A stretch of 64,000 bases of DNA from Nocardioides sp. R-C-SC26 (GTDB lineage Bacteria > Actinomycetota > Actinomycetes > Propionibacteriales > Nocardioidaceae): the NCBI RefSeq assembly GCF_021246465.1, contig NZ_JAHRHK010000001.1, positions 306,363 to 370,362 of the forward strand, written 5' to 3'. Below, in pieces: positions 9,530-24,290 of this stretch. The position numbers and the translations under genes are program-made. The notes below the pieces were generated by a model that made no database searches, was not told the DNA's origin, and worked only from the letters and a program-made list of their open reading frames with translations. The first letter of the stretch is position 1. Every line of letters starts with the position of its first letter.

Positions 9530-10912
9530 ATGCTGACACGCATGACGGGTGCCCCGGAGCAGGTTGTCGACGTCGTCGTGCTCGGAGTCGGGCCCGGAGG
9601 CGAGTACGCCGCCAACCGGCTCGGTCGCGCCGGCCTCGCCGTCGTCGCCGTCGACGAGCTGCTCTACGGAGGCGAGTGTCCCTTCTTCGGCTGTACCCCG
9701 TCGAAGCTGATGATCCGCGGCGCCGACGTTCTCGCCGAGGCGCGCCGGGTCGAAGGGCTGGGCGGCGACGCCCGGGTCCGTCCGGACTGGGACACCGTGG
9801 CCGGTCGCGTCAGTTCGGCGACCAGCGACTGGCACGACCACGTGCACGCCGAGAGGCTGGAGAAGTCCGGCGTCCGGCTGGTCCGGGGTCGCGGCCGCCT
9901 GGAGGGGCCCGGCCGGGTTCGGGTGACGACGGCGGACGGCGAGGTCGTGCTGCGCGCGCGCCGCGGCATCGTCCTCAACACCGGTACCCGGCCCGCGGTG
10001 CCGTCGATCGAGGGCCTGGACTTCACGCCCTACTGGACCAATCGCGAGGTCGTGAAGGTCGAGGAGCTGCCGGAGAGCCTGGTGGTGCTCGGCGGCGGCC
10101 CGATCGGCTGCGAGCTGGCGCAGACCTTCGCGCGCTTCGGCGTCGAGACGATGGTGCTGCAGTCGGCAGCGCGGCTGATGGTCGACGAGGAACCCGAAGC
10201 CAGTGCGGTCGTCGAGGCGGCGCTGCGCGCGGACGGCGTGGACGTCCGCACCGCAGCCGAGGCCGTCAGCGTGCGCCACGACGGAGCGTTCGCCGTCACG
10301 CTCGCCGACGGGTCCGTGGTGCAGAGCGACCGGTTGCTGGTCGCGACCGGGCGGCATCTCAATCTCGACGTCGGGCTCGACACCGTCGGCCTCGACGCCG
10401 GCGACACCGCGGTGCCCACCGACGGGCTGCTCCGCGTCGGCGAGGGGATCTACGCCGTCGGGGACATCACCGGGCACGGTGCCTACACGCACGTCTCGCG
10501 CTACCAGGCCGACATCGTGGTGCGCGACCTCCTCGGGCAGTCGCCGCCGGAGGCGGAGTACCACTCCGTCAGCCGCGTCACCTTCACCGACCCCGAGCTG
10601 GGTGCCGTCGGCCTGACCGAGACGCAGGCACGCGCCCGTGGGATCGATGTCCGGGTCGGTACGGCCGAGATCGAGAGCTCGAGCCGAGGCTGGATCCACG
10701 GACCCGACACCCGCGGCGTGATCAAGGTCGTCGCGGACGCCGAGCGCGGCATCCTGGTCGGTGCGACGGCGGTCGCGCCCGCCGGCGGCGAGGTGATCGG
10801 TCTGCTCGCGACGGCGGTGCACGCGCGCATCCCGATCACCACGCTCCGCGGCATGCACTTCGCGTACCTGACCTTCCACCGCGCCATCGAGACCGCCCTC
10901 AAGAAGATCTGA
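9530..10912 (+). CDS. MerA/Lpd-family pyridine nucleotide-disulfide oxidoreductase, unknown substrate
   Basis: FAD- and NAD(P)H-dependent class I flavoprotein of 460 residues. Seen: the FAD dinucleotide fold VVVLGVGPGGEYAA (residues about 15-28), a redox-active CX4C in GGECPFFGCTPSK (Cys50, Cys55), a second Rossmann motif VVLGGGPIGCELA (about 184-196), the IYAVGDITG FAD site and a C-terminal dimerisation domain. The acid-base His-Glu pair of lipoamide dehydrogenase or glutathione reductase is missing: the site reads YLT (446-448) as in mercuric reductase, but the C-terminal Cys pair of MerA is absent. So it is neither a standard Lpd, GR nor MerA. ATG 9542 is an alternative start. It appears monocistronic. 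Confidence 0.8.
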   Translation: MLTRMTGAPEQVVDVVVLGVGPGGEYAANRLGRAGLAVVAVDELLYGGECPFFGCTPSKLMIRGADVLAEARRVEGLGGDARVRPDWDTVAGRVSSATSDWHDHVHAERLEKSGVRLVRGRGRLEGPGRVRVTTADGEVVLRARRGIVLNTGTRPAVPSIEGLDFTPYWTNREVVKVEELPESLVVLGGGPIGCELAQTFARFGVETMVLQSAARLMVDEEPEASAVVEAALRADGVDVRTAAEAVSVRHDGAFAVTLADGSVVQSDRLLVATGRHLNLDVGLDTVGLDAGDTAVPTDGLLRVGEGIYAVGDITGHGAYTHVSRYQADIVVRDLLGQSPPEAEYHSVSRVTFTDPELGAVGLTETQARARGIDVRVGTAEIESSSRGWIHGPDTRGVIKVVADAERGILVGATAVAPAGGEVIGLLATAVHARIPITTLRGMHFAYLTFHRAIETALKKI

Positions 10913-10934
10913 GCTGCTCCCGCATCGCGCGCCG

Positions 10935-10961
10935 TCCCGCCGGAGAGGTTTCACGGCGGGA
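10935..10961 (+). terminator. stem-loop after the oxidoreductase gene
   Basis: Perfect 8-bp inverted repeat TCCCGCCG/CGGCGGGA (10935-10942, 10954-10961) with an 11-nt loop, 23 nt after the stop. A competing pairing GCTCCCGC (10916-10923) with GCGGGAGC (10956-10963) overlaps it. This is a probable intrinsic terminator without a U tract. The rest of the 185-nt gap contains a TACGTT -10-like hexamer (11055-11060) ahead of the next gene. Confidence 0.55.
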
Positions 10962-11097
10962 GCGAGCGGACACAACGAGAGGGAGCACGCACGTCGCACC
11001 CGGCGCTCGGGCCGTGTCCACGGGGACAGGTGACGACGCGCGACCCCGACCGCTTACGTTGCAGGAGGACGTCGTGACGTCTATCTCGGAGGGATCC

Positions 11098-12522
11098 ATG
11101 ACTCGCCACCGCCAGAACGCCGACCCGTCGCCGGCCCCGGACGGCACCAGCGACCGGCTCTACCGTCGCGAGGAGCTCGCGAGCTACGCGGCAGCGCGGG
11201 GTACGTCGTCGGCGGGGGGCGAGCCATCCGTGCATCAGGCGCCGACGGGAGACCTGGGTGATCGCCTGCGCGACCCACTCGCGGATCCGCTCAGTGACCC
11301 GCTGGGCGGTGAGTCCGCGACTCGCAACGGTTGGCCGCAGGCGGCCACCGAGCCCCCGGCCGTGCCCGCGTCCGCCCCGCGCGGACCGGCTCCGACCTGG
11401 ACGCCGTCGACGGACGGCGCCGGAGCGAGGATCGGTGCCACGCCTTCCCCTGCCTCGGCCCCCACTTCGGCCCCGCCGCTGCGGACCGCTGTGCCCGAGC
11501 CCGCCGCGGAGCAGGCCGCTCACGCGACCGGCGACCCCGCCGGTCCCGTCGATCCGACAGCCCTGGGAGAGCCGGCTGCGCGCCGCCCGATGACGGCGAC
11601 CGACTTCCTGGACCGCCGCGAGAACGACAAGCAGCTGGGCCCCGCGACATGGGGTTGGCGCGGTGTCGTTCGCCGTTGGTCCGGTGGGTTGATCAAGCCC
11701 ACCATGAACGCCAAGGAGGAGGCCTACGAGCTCGCGCGCCGGTCGATCCAGCGTGACTTCGACGGTCCGCGCACCATCGCGTTCATCAATCCCAAGGGTG
11801 GGGCGGCCAAGACCACCGGCGTGCTGGCGGCCGGCTACACCTTCGGCACCGTGCGTGGTGGCGGCGTCGTGGCGTGGGACAACAACGAGACCCGCGGGAC
11901 GCTCGGTATCCGCGGGGCACGGAGTTCGCACCGCAACACCACCCGGGAGCTGCTGGAGGACCTGGGACGCTTCAAGGACGTCTACCAGTCCCGGATCGGC
12001 GACCTGGGCGCATTCGTGCGCTCGCAGGGCGATGCCCATTTCGATGTGCTGGCCTCCGACGAGCGACCGGATGTGACCGGCACGATCCGCGCCGACGACT
12101 TCGTCGAGGTGCACGGCCTGCTCGAGCGGTTCTACCGGGTCATCCTGGTCGACACCGGCAACAACATGCGCGCGGAGAACTGGCTCGCGGCCGCGGAGGC
12201 GGCCGACCTGCTCGTGGTGACCAGCACCGTGCGAGAGGACACCGGCTACAGCGGGCTGTGGATGCTCGATGCTCTCCAGGACGCCGGCATGCACGATCTC
12301 AAGCGCAAGTGCGTCACGGTGCTCTCCGACCCTTCCGTTCAGGTCGACGGACGCCTGGCCGACGACCTGGTGTCGGTCTACGAGCAGCGCACCCGCGGCG
12401 TCTACCGCGTCCCCTACGACCCCTGCCTGGTCTCGGGTTCGGTGGTGCCGTACGCGCAGCTGTCCAAAGCGACGAGGATGTCGTGGTTGGCGGCCTGCGC
12501 GGGGATGGCCGACGCGCTCTGA
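11098..12522 (+). CDS. MinD/ParA-like ATPase with long disordered N-terminus
   Basis: P-loop ATPase of the SIMIBI class, 474 residues. Residues 1 to about 160 are Pro/Ala/Thr-rich and look disordered. The ATPase domain follows with a deviant Walker A, KGGAAKTT at residues 233-240 (usual KGGVGKTT), a switch region WDNNETRGTLG, and a Walker B-like VILVDTGNNM. This layout resembles EspI-like MinD-like proteins of actinobacteria rather than chromosomal ParA; no parB lies alongside. Two starts are possible: ATG 11098, with GGAGGG just upstream, and in-frame GTG 11074 behind AGGAGG (11063-11068). A TACGTT -10 at 11055-11060 would start the RNA inside that first ribosome site, which favours ATG 11098. 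Function unknown. Confidence 0.8.
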   Translation: MTRHRQNADPSPAPDGTSDRLYRREELASYAAARGTSSAGGEPSVHQAPTGDLGDRLRDPLADPLSDPLGGESATRNGWPQAATEPPAVPASAPRGPAPTWTPSTDGAGARIGATPSPASAPTSAPPLRTAVPEPAAEQAAHATGDPAGPVDPTALGEPAARRPMTATDFLDRRENDKQLGPATWGWRGVVRRWSGGLIKPTMNAKEEAYELARRSIQRDFDGPRTIAFINPKGGAAKTTGVLAAGYTFGTVRGGGVVAWDNNETRGTLGIRGARSSHRNTTRELLEDLGRFKDVYQSRIGDLGAFVRSQGDAHFDVLASDERPDVTGTIRADDFVEVHGLLERFYRVILVDTGNNMRAENWLAAAEAADLLVVTSTVREDTGYSGLWMLDALQDAGMHDLKRKCVTVLSDPSVQVDGRLADDLVSVYEQRTRGVYRVPYDPCLVSGSVVPYAQLSKATRMSWLAACAGMADAL

Positions 12523-12594
12523 TCCACGTGCCGGGCGAATCCCGGCGCCGAAGGTGCTTGACCTCGGTGGCCCCGCCTGGCTGACTGGGCGCCC

Positions 12595-13686
12595 GTGAGC
12601 GCTCCCAGCCGAGACCAGGTCCGCGTCATCCAATGGGCGACCGGAGGTGTGGGTCGCGCGGCGATCGAGGCGGTGTTGAGCCATCCCGAACTGACCCTCG
12701 TCGGCTGCTGGGTGCACAGCAGCGCCAAGGACGGGCTCGACGTCGGGGACCTGCTCGAGGGACGTTCGTCCGGACCGGTCGGCGTGCGCGCGACCACGGA
12801 CAAGGAGGCGATCTACGCCACCGACGCCGACGTCGTCGTCTACTCGCCACTGGTACCTGACGAGTCGGAGGTCGTGGCGCTCCTGCGCTCGGGCAAGGAC
12901 GTCGTGACCCCCGTCGGGTGGATCTACCCCGATCCCGCCCGTACCGAGGCGATCCGCGCGGCGTGCGAGGCCGGCGGCTCGACGCTGCACGGCACCGGCA
13001 TCCACCCCGGCGGCATCACCGAGCGCTTCCCGTTGATGGTCTCGGCGGTCTCGGCCCGCGTCACCCACGTGCGTGCCGAGGAGTTCTCCGACATCCGCAC
13101 CTACGGTGCCCCCGACGTCGTGCGCCACGTCATGGGTTTCGGGGCGACCCCGGAGGAGGCGTTGGCCAGTCCGATGGCGAGCCTGCTCGGCGGAGGGTTC
13201 CGCAGCTCGGTGCGCATGATCGTGGCAGAGATGGGCTTCGACGCCGACCCGAAGATCGAGACGATCCAGGAGGTCGCCGTCGCCACGGCTCCGATCGACA
13301 GCCCGATCGGTCCGATCGAACCCGGCCTCGTCGCTGCTCGTCGTTTCCACTGGCGGGCCAGCGTGGACGGCGTGCCCGTCGTCATCGCGACCGTGAACTG
13401 GCTGATGGGGGAGGAGCACCTCGATCCGGCGTGGGACTTCGGACCCGAGGGAGAGCGGTTCGAGATCGAAGTCACCGGCGACCCCTCGGTCAGCCTCACC
13501 ATCAAGGGTCTCCAGCCCGAGAGTGTCGAGGCGGGTCTGGTCCGCAACCCTGGCATCGTCTCCACCGCGAATCACTGCGTCAGCGCGATCCCGTACGTGC
13601 ACGCCGCCGGCCCGGGCATCAAGACCTATCTCGATCTGCCCTTGATCGCCGGGCGCGCGGCGCCGCACCTGACGGCTGGACGTTGA
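12595..13686 (+). CDS. DapB-fold NAD(P)-dependent oxidoreductase (diaminopentanoate dehydrogenase-like)
   Basis: The 363-residue protein has an N-terminal dihydrodipicolinate reductase-type Rossmann fold, VIQWATGGVGRAAIEAV (GGVG at residues 17-20), followed by VVYSPLVPDESEV and the GTGIHPGG turn. The C-terminal domain matches the COG3804/2,4-diaminopentanoate dehydrogenase-like group in general plan. It is too long for DapB and lacks the DapB catalytic His-His/Lys signature, so it is not the lysine-pathway enzyme. Such proteins are common and mostly uncharacterised in actinobacteria; the substrate is unknown. GTG 12595 is the first start after the ATPase gene, 72 nt downstream. Confidence 0.75.
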   Translation: MSAPSRDQVRVIQWATGGVGRAAIEAVLSHPELTLVGCWVHSSAKDGLDVGDLLEGRSSGPVGVRATTDKEAIYATDADVVVYSPLVPDESEVVALLRSGKDVVTPVGWIYPDPARTEAIRAACEAGGSTLHGTGIHPGGITERFPLMVSAVSARVTHVRAEEFSDIRTYGAPDVVRHVMGFGATPEEALASPMASLLGGGFRSSVRMIVAEMGFDADPKIETIQEVAVATAPIDSPIGPIEPGLVAARRFHWRASVDGVPVVIATVNWLMGEEHLDPAWDFGPEGERFEIEVTGDPSVSLTIKGLQPESVEAGLVRNPGIVSTANHCVSAIPYVHAAGPGIKTYLDLPLIAGRAAPHLTAGR

Positions 13687-13710
13687 CCTCTCGAGGCGTT
13701 TCCGTGGTGC

Positions 13711-15294
<1,584 letters not shown>

Positions 15295-15298
<4 letters not shown>

Positions 15299-16623
15299 CC
15301 CAGCGGTCGAACCAGACCCTCATCCAGGGTGCGCGGCTGCTCGGCGCCGACGCCGCCGACCTGCTCCTCGTCGACGGCGTGATCGCCGAGATCGGCTCGC
15401 TCACCGCGCCCGACGGCGCCGTCGTCGTCGACGCCGACGGACTCGTGGCGCTCCCCGGTCTCGTCGACCTGCACACCCATCTGCGCGAGCCCGGCCGCGA
15501 GGACGCCGAGACCGTGCGCACCGGCTCGCAGGCAGCAGCCGTCGGCGGCTACACCGCGGTGCTGGCGATGGCGAACACCTCGCCGGTCACCGACACCGCG
15601 GAGGCTGCCGAGCGGGTCTACGACCTGGGTCGTGCCGCCGGCATCGTCGACGTGCAGCCGGTCGGCGCCGTCACCCGGGGCCTCGGCGGCGAGGAGCTGG
15701 CCGAACTCGGCCTGATGCACCGCTCGCGGGCGAGCGTCTCGGTCTTCTCCGACGACGGGCGCTGCGTGGCCGACGCGCGCGTGATGCGTCGCGCGCTGGA
15801 GTACGTCAAGGCGTTCGGCGGCGTGGTCAGCCAGCACGCCCAGGAGCCGACGCTGGCGGGACCGACCGCGTGCTGCCACGAGGGCGAGCTCTCCGGACGC
15901 CTGGGCCTGCCGGGCTGGCCCGGAATCGCCGAGGAGGTCATCGTGGCGCGCGACGTCATGCTGGCCCGCCACACCGGCTCCCGGGTGCACATCGCGCACG
16001 CCTCCACCGCCGGCACCGTGGAGGTGCTCCGCTGGGCCAAGGCGATGGCAGCCAAGGACGGCACCTGGTCGGTCACGGCCGAGGTGACGCCTCACCACCT
16101 GCTGCTCACCACCGACCTGCTCGGTACCGAGAACGGCGGCTACGACCCGACCTACAAGGTCAACCCGCCGCTGCGTCCCGCCGAGGACGTCGAGGCCCTG
16201 CGCGAGGCGCTCGCCGACGGCACGGTCGACGCCGTCGCGACCGATCATGCGCCGCACGCGCGCCACGACAAGGAGCACGCCTTCGTCGATGCCGCGTTCG
16301 GCATGCTCGGCCTGGAGACCGCGTTGCCGGTCGTGGCGACGGTGATGGTCGAGTCCGGCCGGATGACCTGGGCCGACCTCGCGCGCGTGATGTCGAGCGA
16401 GCCGGCGCGGATCGCCGGACTCTCCGGCCACGGGCGGACCCTGGAGGTCGGCAGCCCGGCGAACCTGACCCTGATCGACCCCCGCGGCACCCACACCGTG
16501 GACCGCGACGCCTCGGTGTCGCTCTCGCGCAACAACCCCTGGCACGGCCGCACGCTCGCGGCTTCCATACACACCACCCTGCTGCGCGGCGTCCCGACCG
16601 TGCTGGAAGGAGACCTGCAGTGA
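15295..16623 (+). CDS. pyrC: dihydroorotase (class I)
   Basis: Zinc amidohydrolase closing carbamoyl-aspartate to dihydroorotate. The 442-residue protein has the metal-binding [16 protein letters not shown] (HxH at about 60-62), the TDHAPH motif near residue 316, KVNPPLR for substrate, and the C-terminal [10 protein letters not shown] strand. Length and motifs place it in the class I (PyrC/AllB-like) group; the operon context selects pyrimidine synthesis over allantoinase. Both ends overlap neighbours by 4 nt. The YbaN/PH-type gene that sits between pyrC and carA in some actinobacteria is absent. Confidence 0.96.
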
Positions 16624-17782
16624 GTGCCCCGACCGGTCGCATGCCGATCCCGGCCCTCCTCGTGCTGGAGGACGGCCGCGTGTTCCGCGGCGAGTCCTAC
16701 GGCGCCGAGGGCGAGACCTTCGGCGAGGCGGTCTTCAACACCGGCATGACCGGCTACCAGGAGACCCTGACCGACCCGTCGTATCACCGACAGGTCGTGG
16801 TGATGACCTCACCGCACATCGGCAACACCGGGGTGAACGACGAGGACCTGGAGTCCTCGCGCATCTGGGTCGCCGGGTACGTCGTGCGCGACCCCGCCCG
16901 CCGTCCGAGCAACTGGCGCTCGGTTCGCAGCCTGGACGAGGAGCTGCGTGCCCAGGACGTCGTCGGCATCAGCGGCATCGACACCCGCGCGCTGACCCGC
17001 CACCTGCGCGAGCGCGGCGCGATGCGGTGCGCCATCTCCTCGGTCGAGCGCGACCCCGAGGCGTTGCTCGCTCGTGTGCTGGCCTCCGGCGAGATGACGG
17101 GCAGCGAGCTCAGTGGCGAGGTCTCCACCGACGCCACCTACGTGGTGCCTGCCCACGCGGGCCCGTGGGGTGAGAAGCGGTTCACCGTGGCCGCTCTCGA
17201 CCTGGGGATCAAGACCATGACGCCGTACCGGATGGCCGAGCGCGGCATCGAGGTGCACGTCCTGCCCGCCACGGCCTCGCTCGACGACGTGCTCGCGGTC
17301 TCGCCGGACGGCCTGTTCTTCTCCAACGGTCCTGGTGATCCGGCCGCGACGACCGACCAGGTCGAGCTGCTGCGTGGTGCCCTCGCCCAAGGTCTGCCCT
17401 ACTTCGGCATCTGCTTCGGCAACCAGTTGTTCGGGCGCGCGCTGGGCTTTGGTACCTACAAGCTCAAGTACGGGCACCGCGGGATCAACCAGCCGGTCAT
17501 GGACCGCACCACGCGCAAGGTCGAGGTGACCGCCCACAACCACGGCTTCGCCGTCGACGCCCCGCTGGACCACGACACCGAGACGCCCTACGGCCTGGCC
17601 AGCGTGAGCCACGTCTGCCTCAACGACGACGTCGTCGAGGGACTGGAACTGCGTGCTCCGGCCGCCGAGGGAGGGGGTCTGAAGGCCTTCTCGGTCCAGT
17701 ACCACCCCGAGGCCGCGGCCGGCCCGCACGACGCGGCGTACCTCTTCGACCGCTTCACCGCCCTGATGGCAGGAGACCTCTG

Positions 17783-17783
<1 letters not shown>
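16620..17783 (+). CDS. carA: carbamoyl-phosphate synthase small subunit
   Basis: Glutamine amidotransferase subunit that supplies ammonia to CarB. The 387-residue protein has an N-terminal CPSase_sm domain ([28 protein letters not shown]) and a class I GATase domain with the nucleophile in GICFGNQ (Cys about 265) and the His-Glu pair in [10 protein letters not shown] (about 362/364). GTG 16620 overlaps the pyrC stop and has GGAAGGAG upstream. The product feeds both the pyr operon and, in trans, the arg operon at 54-63 kb. Confidence 0.97.
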
Positions 17784-21123
<3,340 letters not shown>

Positions 21124-21127
<4 letters not shown>

Positions 21128-22170
21128 GCCCCTACCGACGCCTGTTCGAGCACGGTTTCGCCCGCGTCGATCCCGAACGCGCCCACCACCTCGGGTTCCG
21201 TGCGGTGCGGGCCGGCCGACCGGTGCTGGCCAGGCTGCCCGTCACCGGCGCAGAGCCGGTGACGGCGATGGGGTTGCGGTTCCCGCACCGCTTCGGGCTC
21301 GCCGCCGGTTTCGACAAGAACGCGGTGGGCATCGACGCGCTCGGTGCGCTCGGTTTCGGGCACGTCGAGGTCGGCACCGTGACGGCGCTGGCCCAGCCGG
21401 GCAACCCCCAGCCACGGCTGTTCCGTCTGGTGGCCGACCGCGCCGTGGTCAACCGGATGGGCTTCAACAACGACGGCGCCGAAGCGGTCGCCCAGCGGCT
21501 CGCCGCACGCGGACGCCGTCGTCGCGTGGCTGGCGCCCCGGTTCTGGGCGTCAACATCGGCAAGTCCAAGGTCGTGCCGGACGACGACGAGTTCGCCGTC
21601 CTCGCCGACTACGCCACGAGCGCGCGGTTGCTGGCGCCTCACGCCGACTACCTGGTCGTCAACGTCTCCTCGCCGAACACGCCGGGGTTGCGCAATCTGC
21701 AGGCCGTCGAGCGGCTTCAGCCGCTGTTGGAGCACGTGCGTCGGATCGCCGACGAGGCCACGCTCGACGATCGCGGTGCTCCGGTGCCGCTGCTGGTCAA
21801 GATCGCCCCCGATCTCGCCGACGACGATGTACTGGCGGTCGCCGACCTGGCCCTGGCGATCGGCCTCGACGGGGTGATCGCGACGAACACGACGATCTCG
21901 CGCGCCGGCCTCCGCAGCCATCCGCAGCAGATCGAGGAGATCGGGGCCGGTGGCCTCAGCGGCGCGCCGTTGACCGAGCGTGCCGAGACGGTGATGCGGC
22001 TGCTCCGCGATCGGGTCGGGCCCGACCTGACGCTCGTCGGCGTCGGCGGCATCAGCACCGCGGACGACGCACGCCGGCGCCTCGCGGCCGGCGCGGACCT
22101 CCTACAGGCCTACACCGCGTTCATCTACGAGGGTCCGCTCTGGCCACGCCGCGTCGTGGCGGGGATGTGA
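21124..22170 (+). CDS. pyrD: dihydroorotate dehydrogenase (quinone), class 2
   Basis: Membrane-associated flavoenzyme oxidising dihydroorotate with quinone. The 348-residue length, the amphipathic N-terminus [20 protein letters not shown] and the motifs [19 protein letters not shown] (about 110-118), [11 protein letters not shown] (catalytic Ser) and VGVGGIST identify the class 2 enzyme; class 1 would have a catalytic Cys. ATG 21124 overlaps the carB stop (ATGA). The operon then continues, after a 111-nt gap, with an alpha-hydroxy-acid oxidase gene instead of pyrF. Confidence 0.96.
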
Positions 22171-22281
22171 GAGGTTGAGCGGCATGGACTTCGAGACGCC
22201 GGTCGCGTGCACCTCCGTCGCACGCCCGACTCCGTCATCTCCCCGCGTGAACCGCACCCTCGCAAGTGCGGGAGCGGCGCG

Positions 22282-23451
22282 ATGACGTTCGGCGACTATC
22301 AGATCGAGCTCTACCTCGGCGCGCTCGGCGGCGTTCTGCCCGCGCACCCGTTCGACTACACCGAGCTCGAGGCGAGCGCGCTCGCGGTGCTGCCGCCCGA
22401 GCTGCGCACCTACGTCGCCGGGGGAGCAGGGCGCGAGAGCACCCAGCGCGCGAACGTCACCGCCTTCGAGAAGTGGGCGATCATCCCGCGGATGCTGCGT
22501 GCCAGCACCGAGCGCGACCTCTCGGTCGAGCTGTTCGGCAAGCGGTTGTCCACCCCGTTGATGATGGCGCCGGTCGGCGTCGTCGGGCTCTGTACGCCCG
22601 ACCAGCACGGCGACATCCACACGGCCGAGGTGTCGGCGGCGACGGGCGTCCCGATGATCGGCTCGACCTTGATGTCGGACCCGCTCGAGGACGTCGTCGG
22701 CCACACCGGCGAGACGCCGAGCTGGTTCCAGCTCTACACCCCGAAGAACCGCGAGCTCGCCGAGAGTCTGATCCGCCGTGCCGAGGCGGCCGGCTACGAC
22801 GCCCTGGTCGTCACCCTCGACACCTGGGTGCCGGGTTGGCGTCCTCGCGACCTGGCCAGCGGCAACTTCCCGCAGTTGCGCGGCAAGGCACTGGCCAACT
22901 ACACCTCCGACCCGGTGTTCCAGGAGATGTGCGGTCCGAACCCGGATCCCGGCACTGTGGTGTTCACGTGGGTCGGCACGTTCGGCCACCCCTTCACCTG
23001 GGACGACCTGCCCTGGCTGCGCTCGGTGACCGATCTGCCGATCGTCCTCAAGGGGATCTGCCACCCCGACGACGCGCGCCGTGCTCTGGGCGAGGGCGCC
23101 GACGGCATCTACTGCTCCAACCACGGCGGTCGCCAGGCCGACGGCGGCGGGGCGGCGTTGGACTGGCTGCCCGACGTGGTCGAGGCATCGGCGCAGGCGA
23201 ACGCGGATGCCCCGGTGATCTTCGACTCAGGGGTGCGCTCGGGCTCCGACGTCGTCAAGGCGCTGGCGCTGGGCGCCAGTGCCGTGGCGATCGGCCGGCC
23301 CTACGTCTACGGCCTCGCCCACGGCGGCGTGCCCGGTGCCGTGCACGTGCTGCGCTCGCTGCTGGCCGAGGCCGACCTGATCATGGCGGTCGACGGCTAC
23401 CCGGCCCGCGCGGACCTGACCCCCGACATCCTCCGGAGGCTCACCTCGTGA
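22282..23451 (+). CDS. L-lactate 2-monooxygenase-like FMN-dependent alpha-hydroxy-acid oxidase
   Basis: FMN enzyme of the lactate oxidase/glycolate oxidase family, 389 residues. It is close in length and motif order to Mycobacterium lactate 2-monooxygenase: [18 protein letters not shown], a [18 protein letters not shown] segment, [13 protein letters not shown], then the catalytic and FMN motifs [15 protein letters not shown] (His about 282), [18 protein letters not shown] and GRPYVYGLA. In that family lactate goes to acetate and CO2, or to pyruvate and H2O2. ATG 22282 is chosen over GTG 22207 because it aligns with family N-termini. The stop overlaps pyrF by 4 nt, so it is co-translated with the UMP operon, an odd place for a lactate enzyme. 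Substrate not proven. Confidence 0.85.
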   Translation: MTFGDYQIELYLGALGGVLPAHPFDYTELEASALAVLPPELRTYVAGGAGRESTQRANVTAFEKWAIIPRMLRASTERDLSVELFGKRLSTPLMMAPVGVVGLCTPDQHGDIHTAEVSAATGVPMIGSTLMSDPLEDVVGHTGETPSWFQLYTPKNRELAESLIRRAEAAGYDALVVTLDTWVPGWRPRDLASGNFPQLRGKALANYTSDPVFQEMCGPNPDPGTVVFTWVGTFGHPFTWDDLPWLRSVTDLPIVLKGICHPDDARRALGEGADGIYCSNHGGRQADGGGAALDWLPDVVEASAQANADAPVIFDSGVRSGSDVVKALALGASAVAIGRPYVYGLAHGGVPGAVHVLRSLLAEADLIMAVDGYPARADLTPDILRRLTS

Positions 23452-24290
23452 CGAGTTCCGCCGTGCCGTTCGGCGCGCGCCTGCACGCCGCCGTCGCCGT
23501 CCGCGGGCCGTTCTGCGCGGGCATCGACCCGCACGGAGCCCTGCTGCGGCAGTGGGGGCTGACCGACGACGTCGCGGGGCTCGAGCGCTTCGCACTGACC
23601 GCGGCCGAGGCGCTCGGTCCGGTGTGCTCGATGGTGAAGCCGCAGTCGGCGTTCTTCGAGCGTTTCGGCTCCCGCGGCGTCGCGGTGCTGGAACGGACGA
23701 TCGCGACCTGCCGCGAGGCGGGCGCGCTGGTGCTGCTCGACGTCAAGCGCGGTGACATCGGATCGACGTCCCAGGCCTATGCCGATGCCTACCTCGACCC
23801 GACGAGCCCGATCGCGGCGGACGCCGTCACGGTGAGCCCGTACCTCGGCTTCGGGTCGCTGGATCCGTTCGTGACGTCGGCCCGGGCACACGGCGGGGGC
23901 CTGTTCGTGCTAGCGCTGACCTCCAACCCCGAGGGGCCGGAGGTGCAGCACGCCGCGGTCGACACCGGCGAGACCGTCGCCGAGCGGGTGCTGGCCCATC
24001 TGGCCGACCTCAACCGCGACGCCGCACCGTTGGGGTCGTTCGGCGCCGTCATCGGCGCCACGCTCGGCGACGTCGATCGGTTCCGTGACGCGTTCGACTT
24101 CAACGGCCCGATCCTCGCCCCCGGGTTCGGTGCGCAGGGCGGCACGCCCGCTGACATCCAGCGGATCTTCGGCGCGGCGGCCGGGAACGTGGCCCCGTCG
24201 TCCTCGCGCGAGGTGCTCTCCCAGGGGCCGGACGTCGACGCGATGCGCGCGGCCGTCGCCGACGCGACAGCGCAGTTGCGGCCCGCATGA
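23448..24290 (+). CDS. pyrF: orotidine-5'-phosphate decarboxylase (type 2)
   Basis: Last step of UMP synthesis. The 280-residue protein belongs to the longer actinobacterial/myxobacterial type: [16 protein letters not shown] near the start, [13 protein letters not shown], the catalytic [17 protein letters not shown] (about 97-113), [12 protein letters not shown] and [15 protein letters not shown] 23448 overlaps the preceding oxidase gene and TGA overlaps the following lipoprotein gene. pyrE (orotate phosphoribosyltransferase) is not in this operon and must be elsewhere, as is usual in actinobacteria. Confidence 0.95.
   Translation: MTSSAVPFGARLHAAVAVRGPFCAGIDPHGALLRQWGLTDDVAGLERFALTAAEALGPVCSMVKPQSAFFERFGSRGVAVLERTIATCREAGALVLLDVKRGDIGSTSQAYADAYLDPTSPIAADAVTVSPYLGFGSLDPFVTSARAHGGGLFVLALTSNPEGPEVQHAAVDTGETVAERVLAHLADLNRDAAPLGSFGAVIGATLGDVDRFRDAFDFNGPILAPGFGAQGGTPADIQRIFGAAAGNVAPSSSREVLSQGPDVDAMRAAVADATAQLRPA

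Noticed and set aside
9676..12522. 948-codon + frame apparently joining the flavoprotein region to the MinD-like ATPase
   Set aside because: Its first half is an out-of-frame shadow of the flavoprotein gene (Arg-rich, no motifs). Only the part from 11074/11098 is coding.
12595..13686. dapB (4-hydroxy-tetrahydrodipicolinate reductase)
   Set aside because: Only the N-terminal fold matches; the protein is about 100 residues too long and lacks the DapB catalytic motif.
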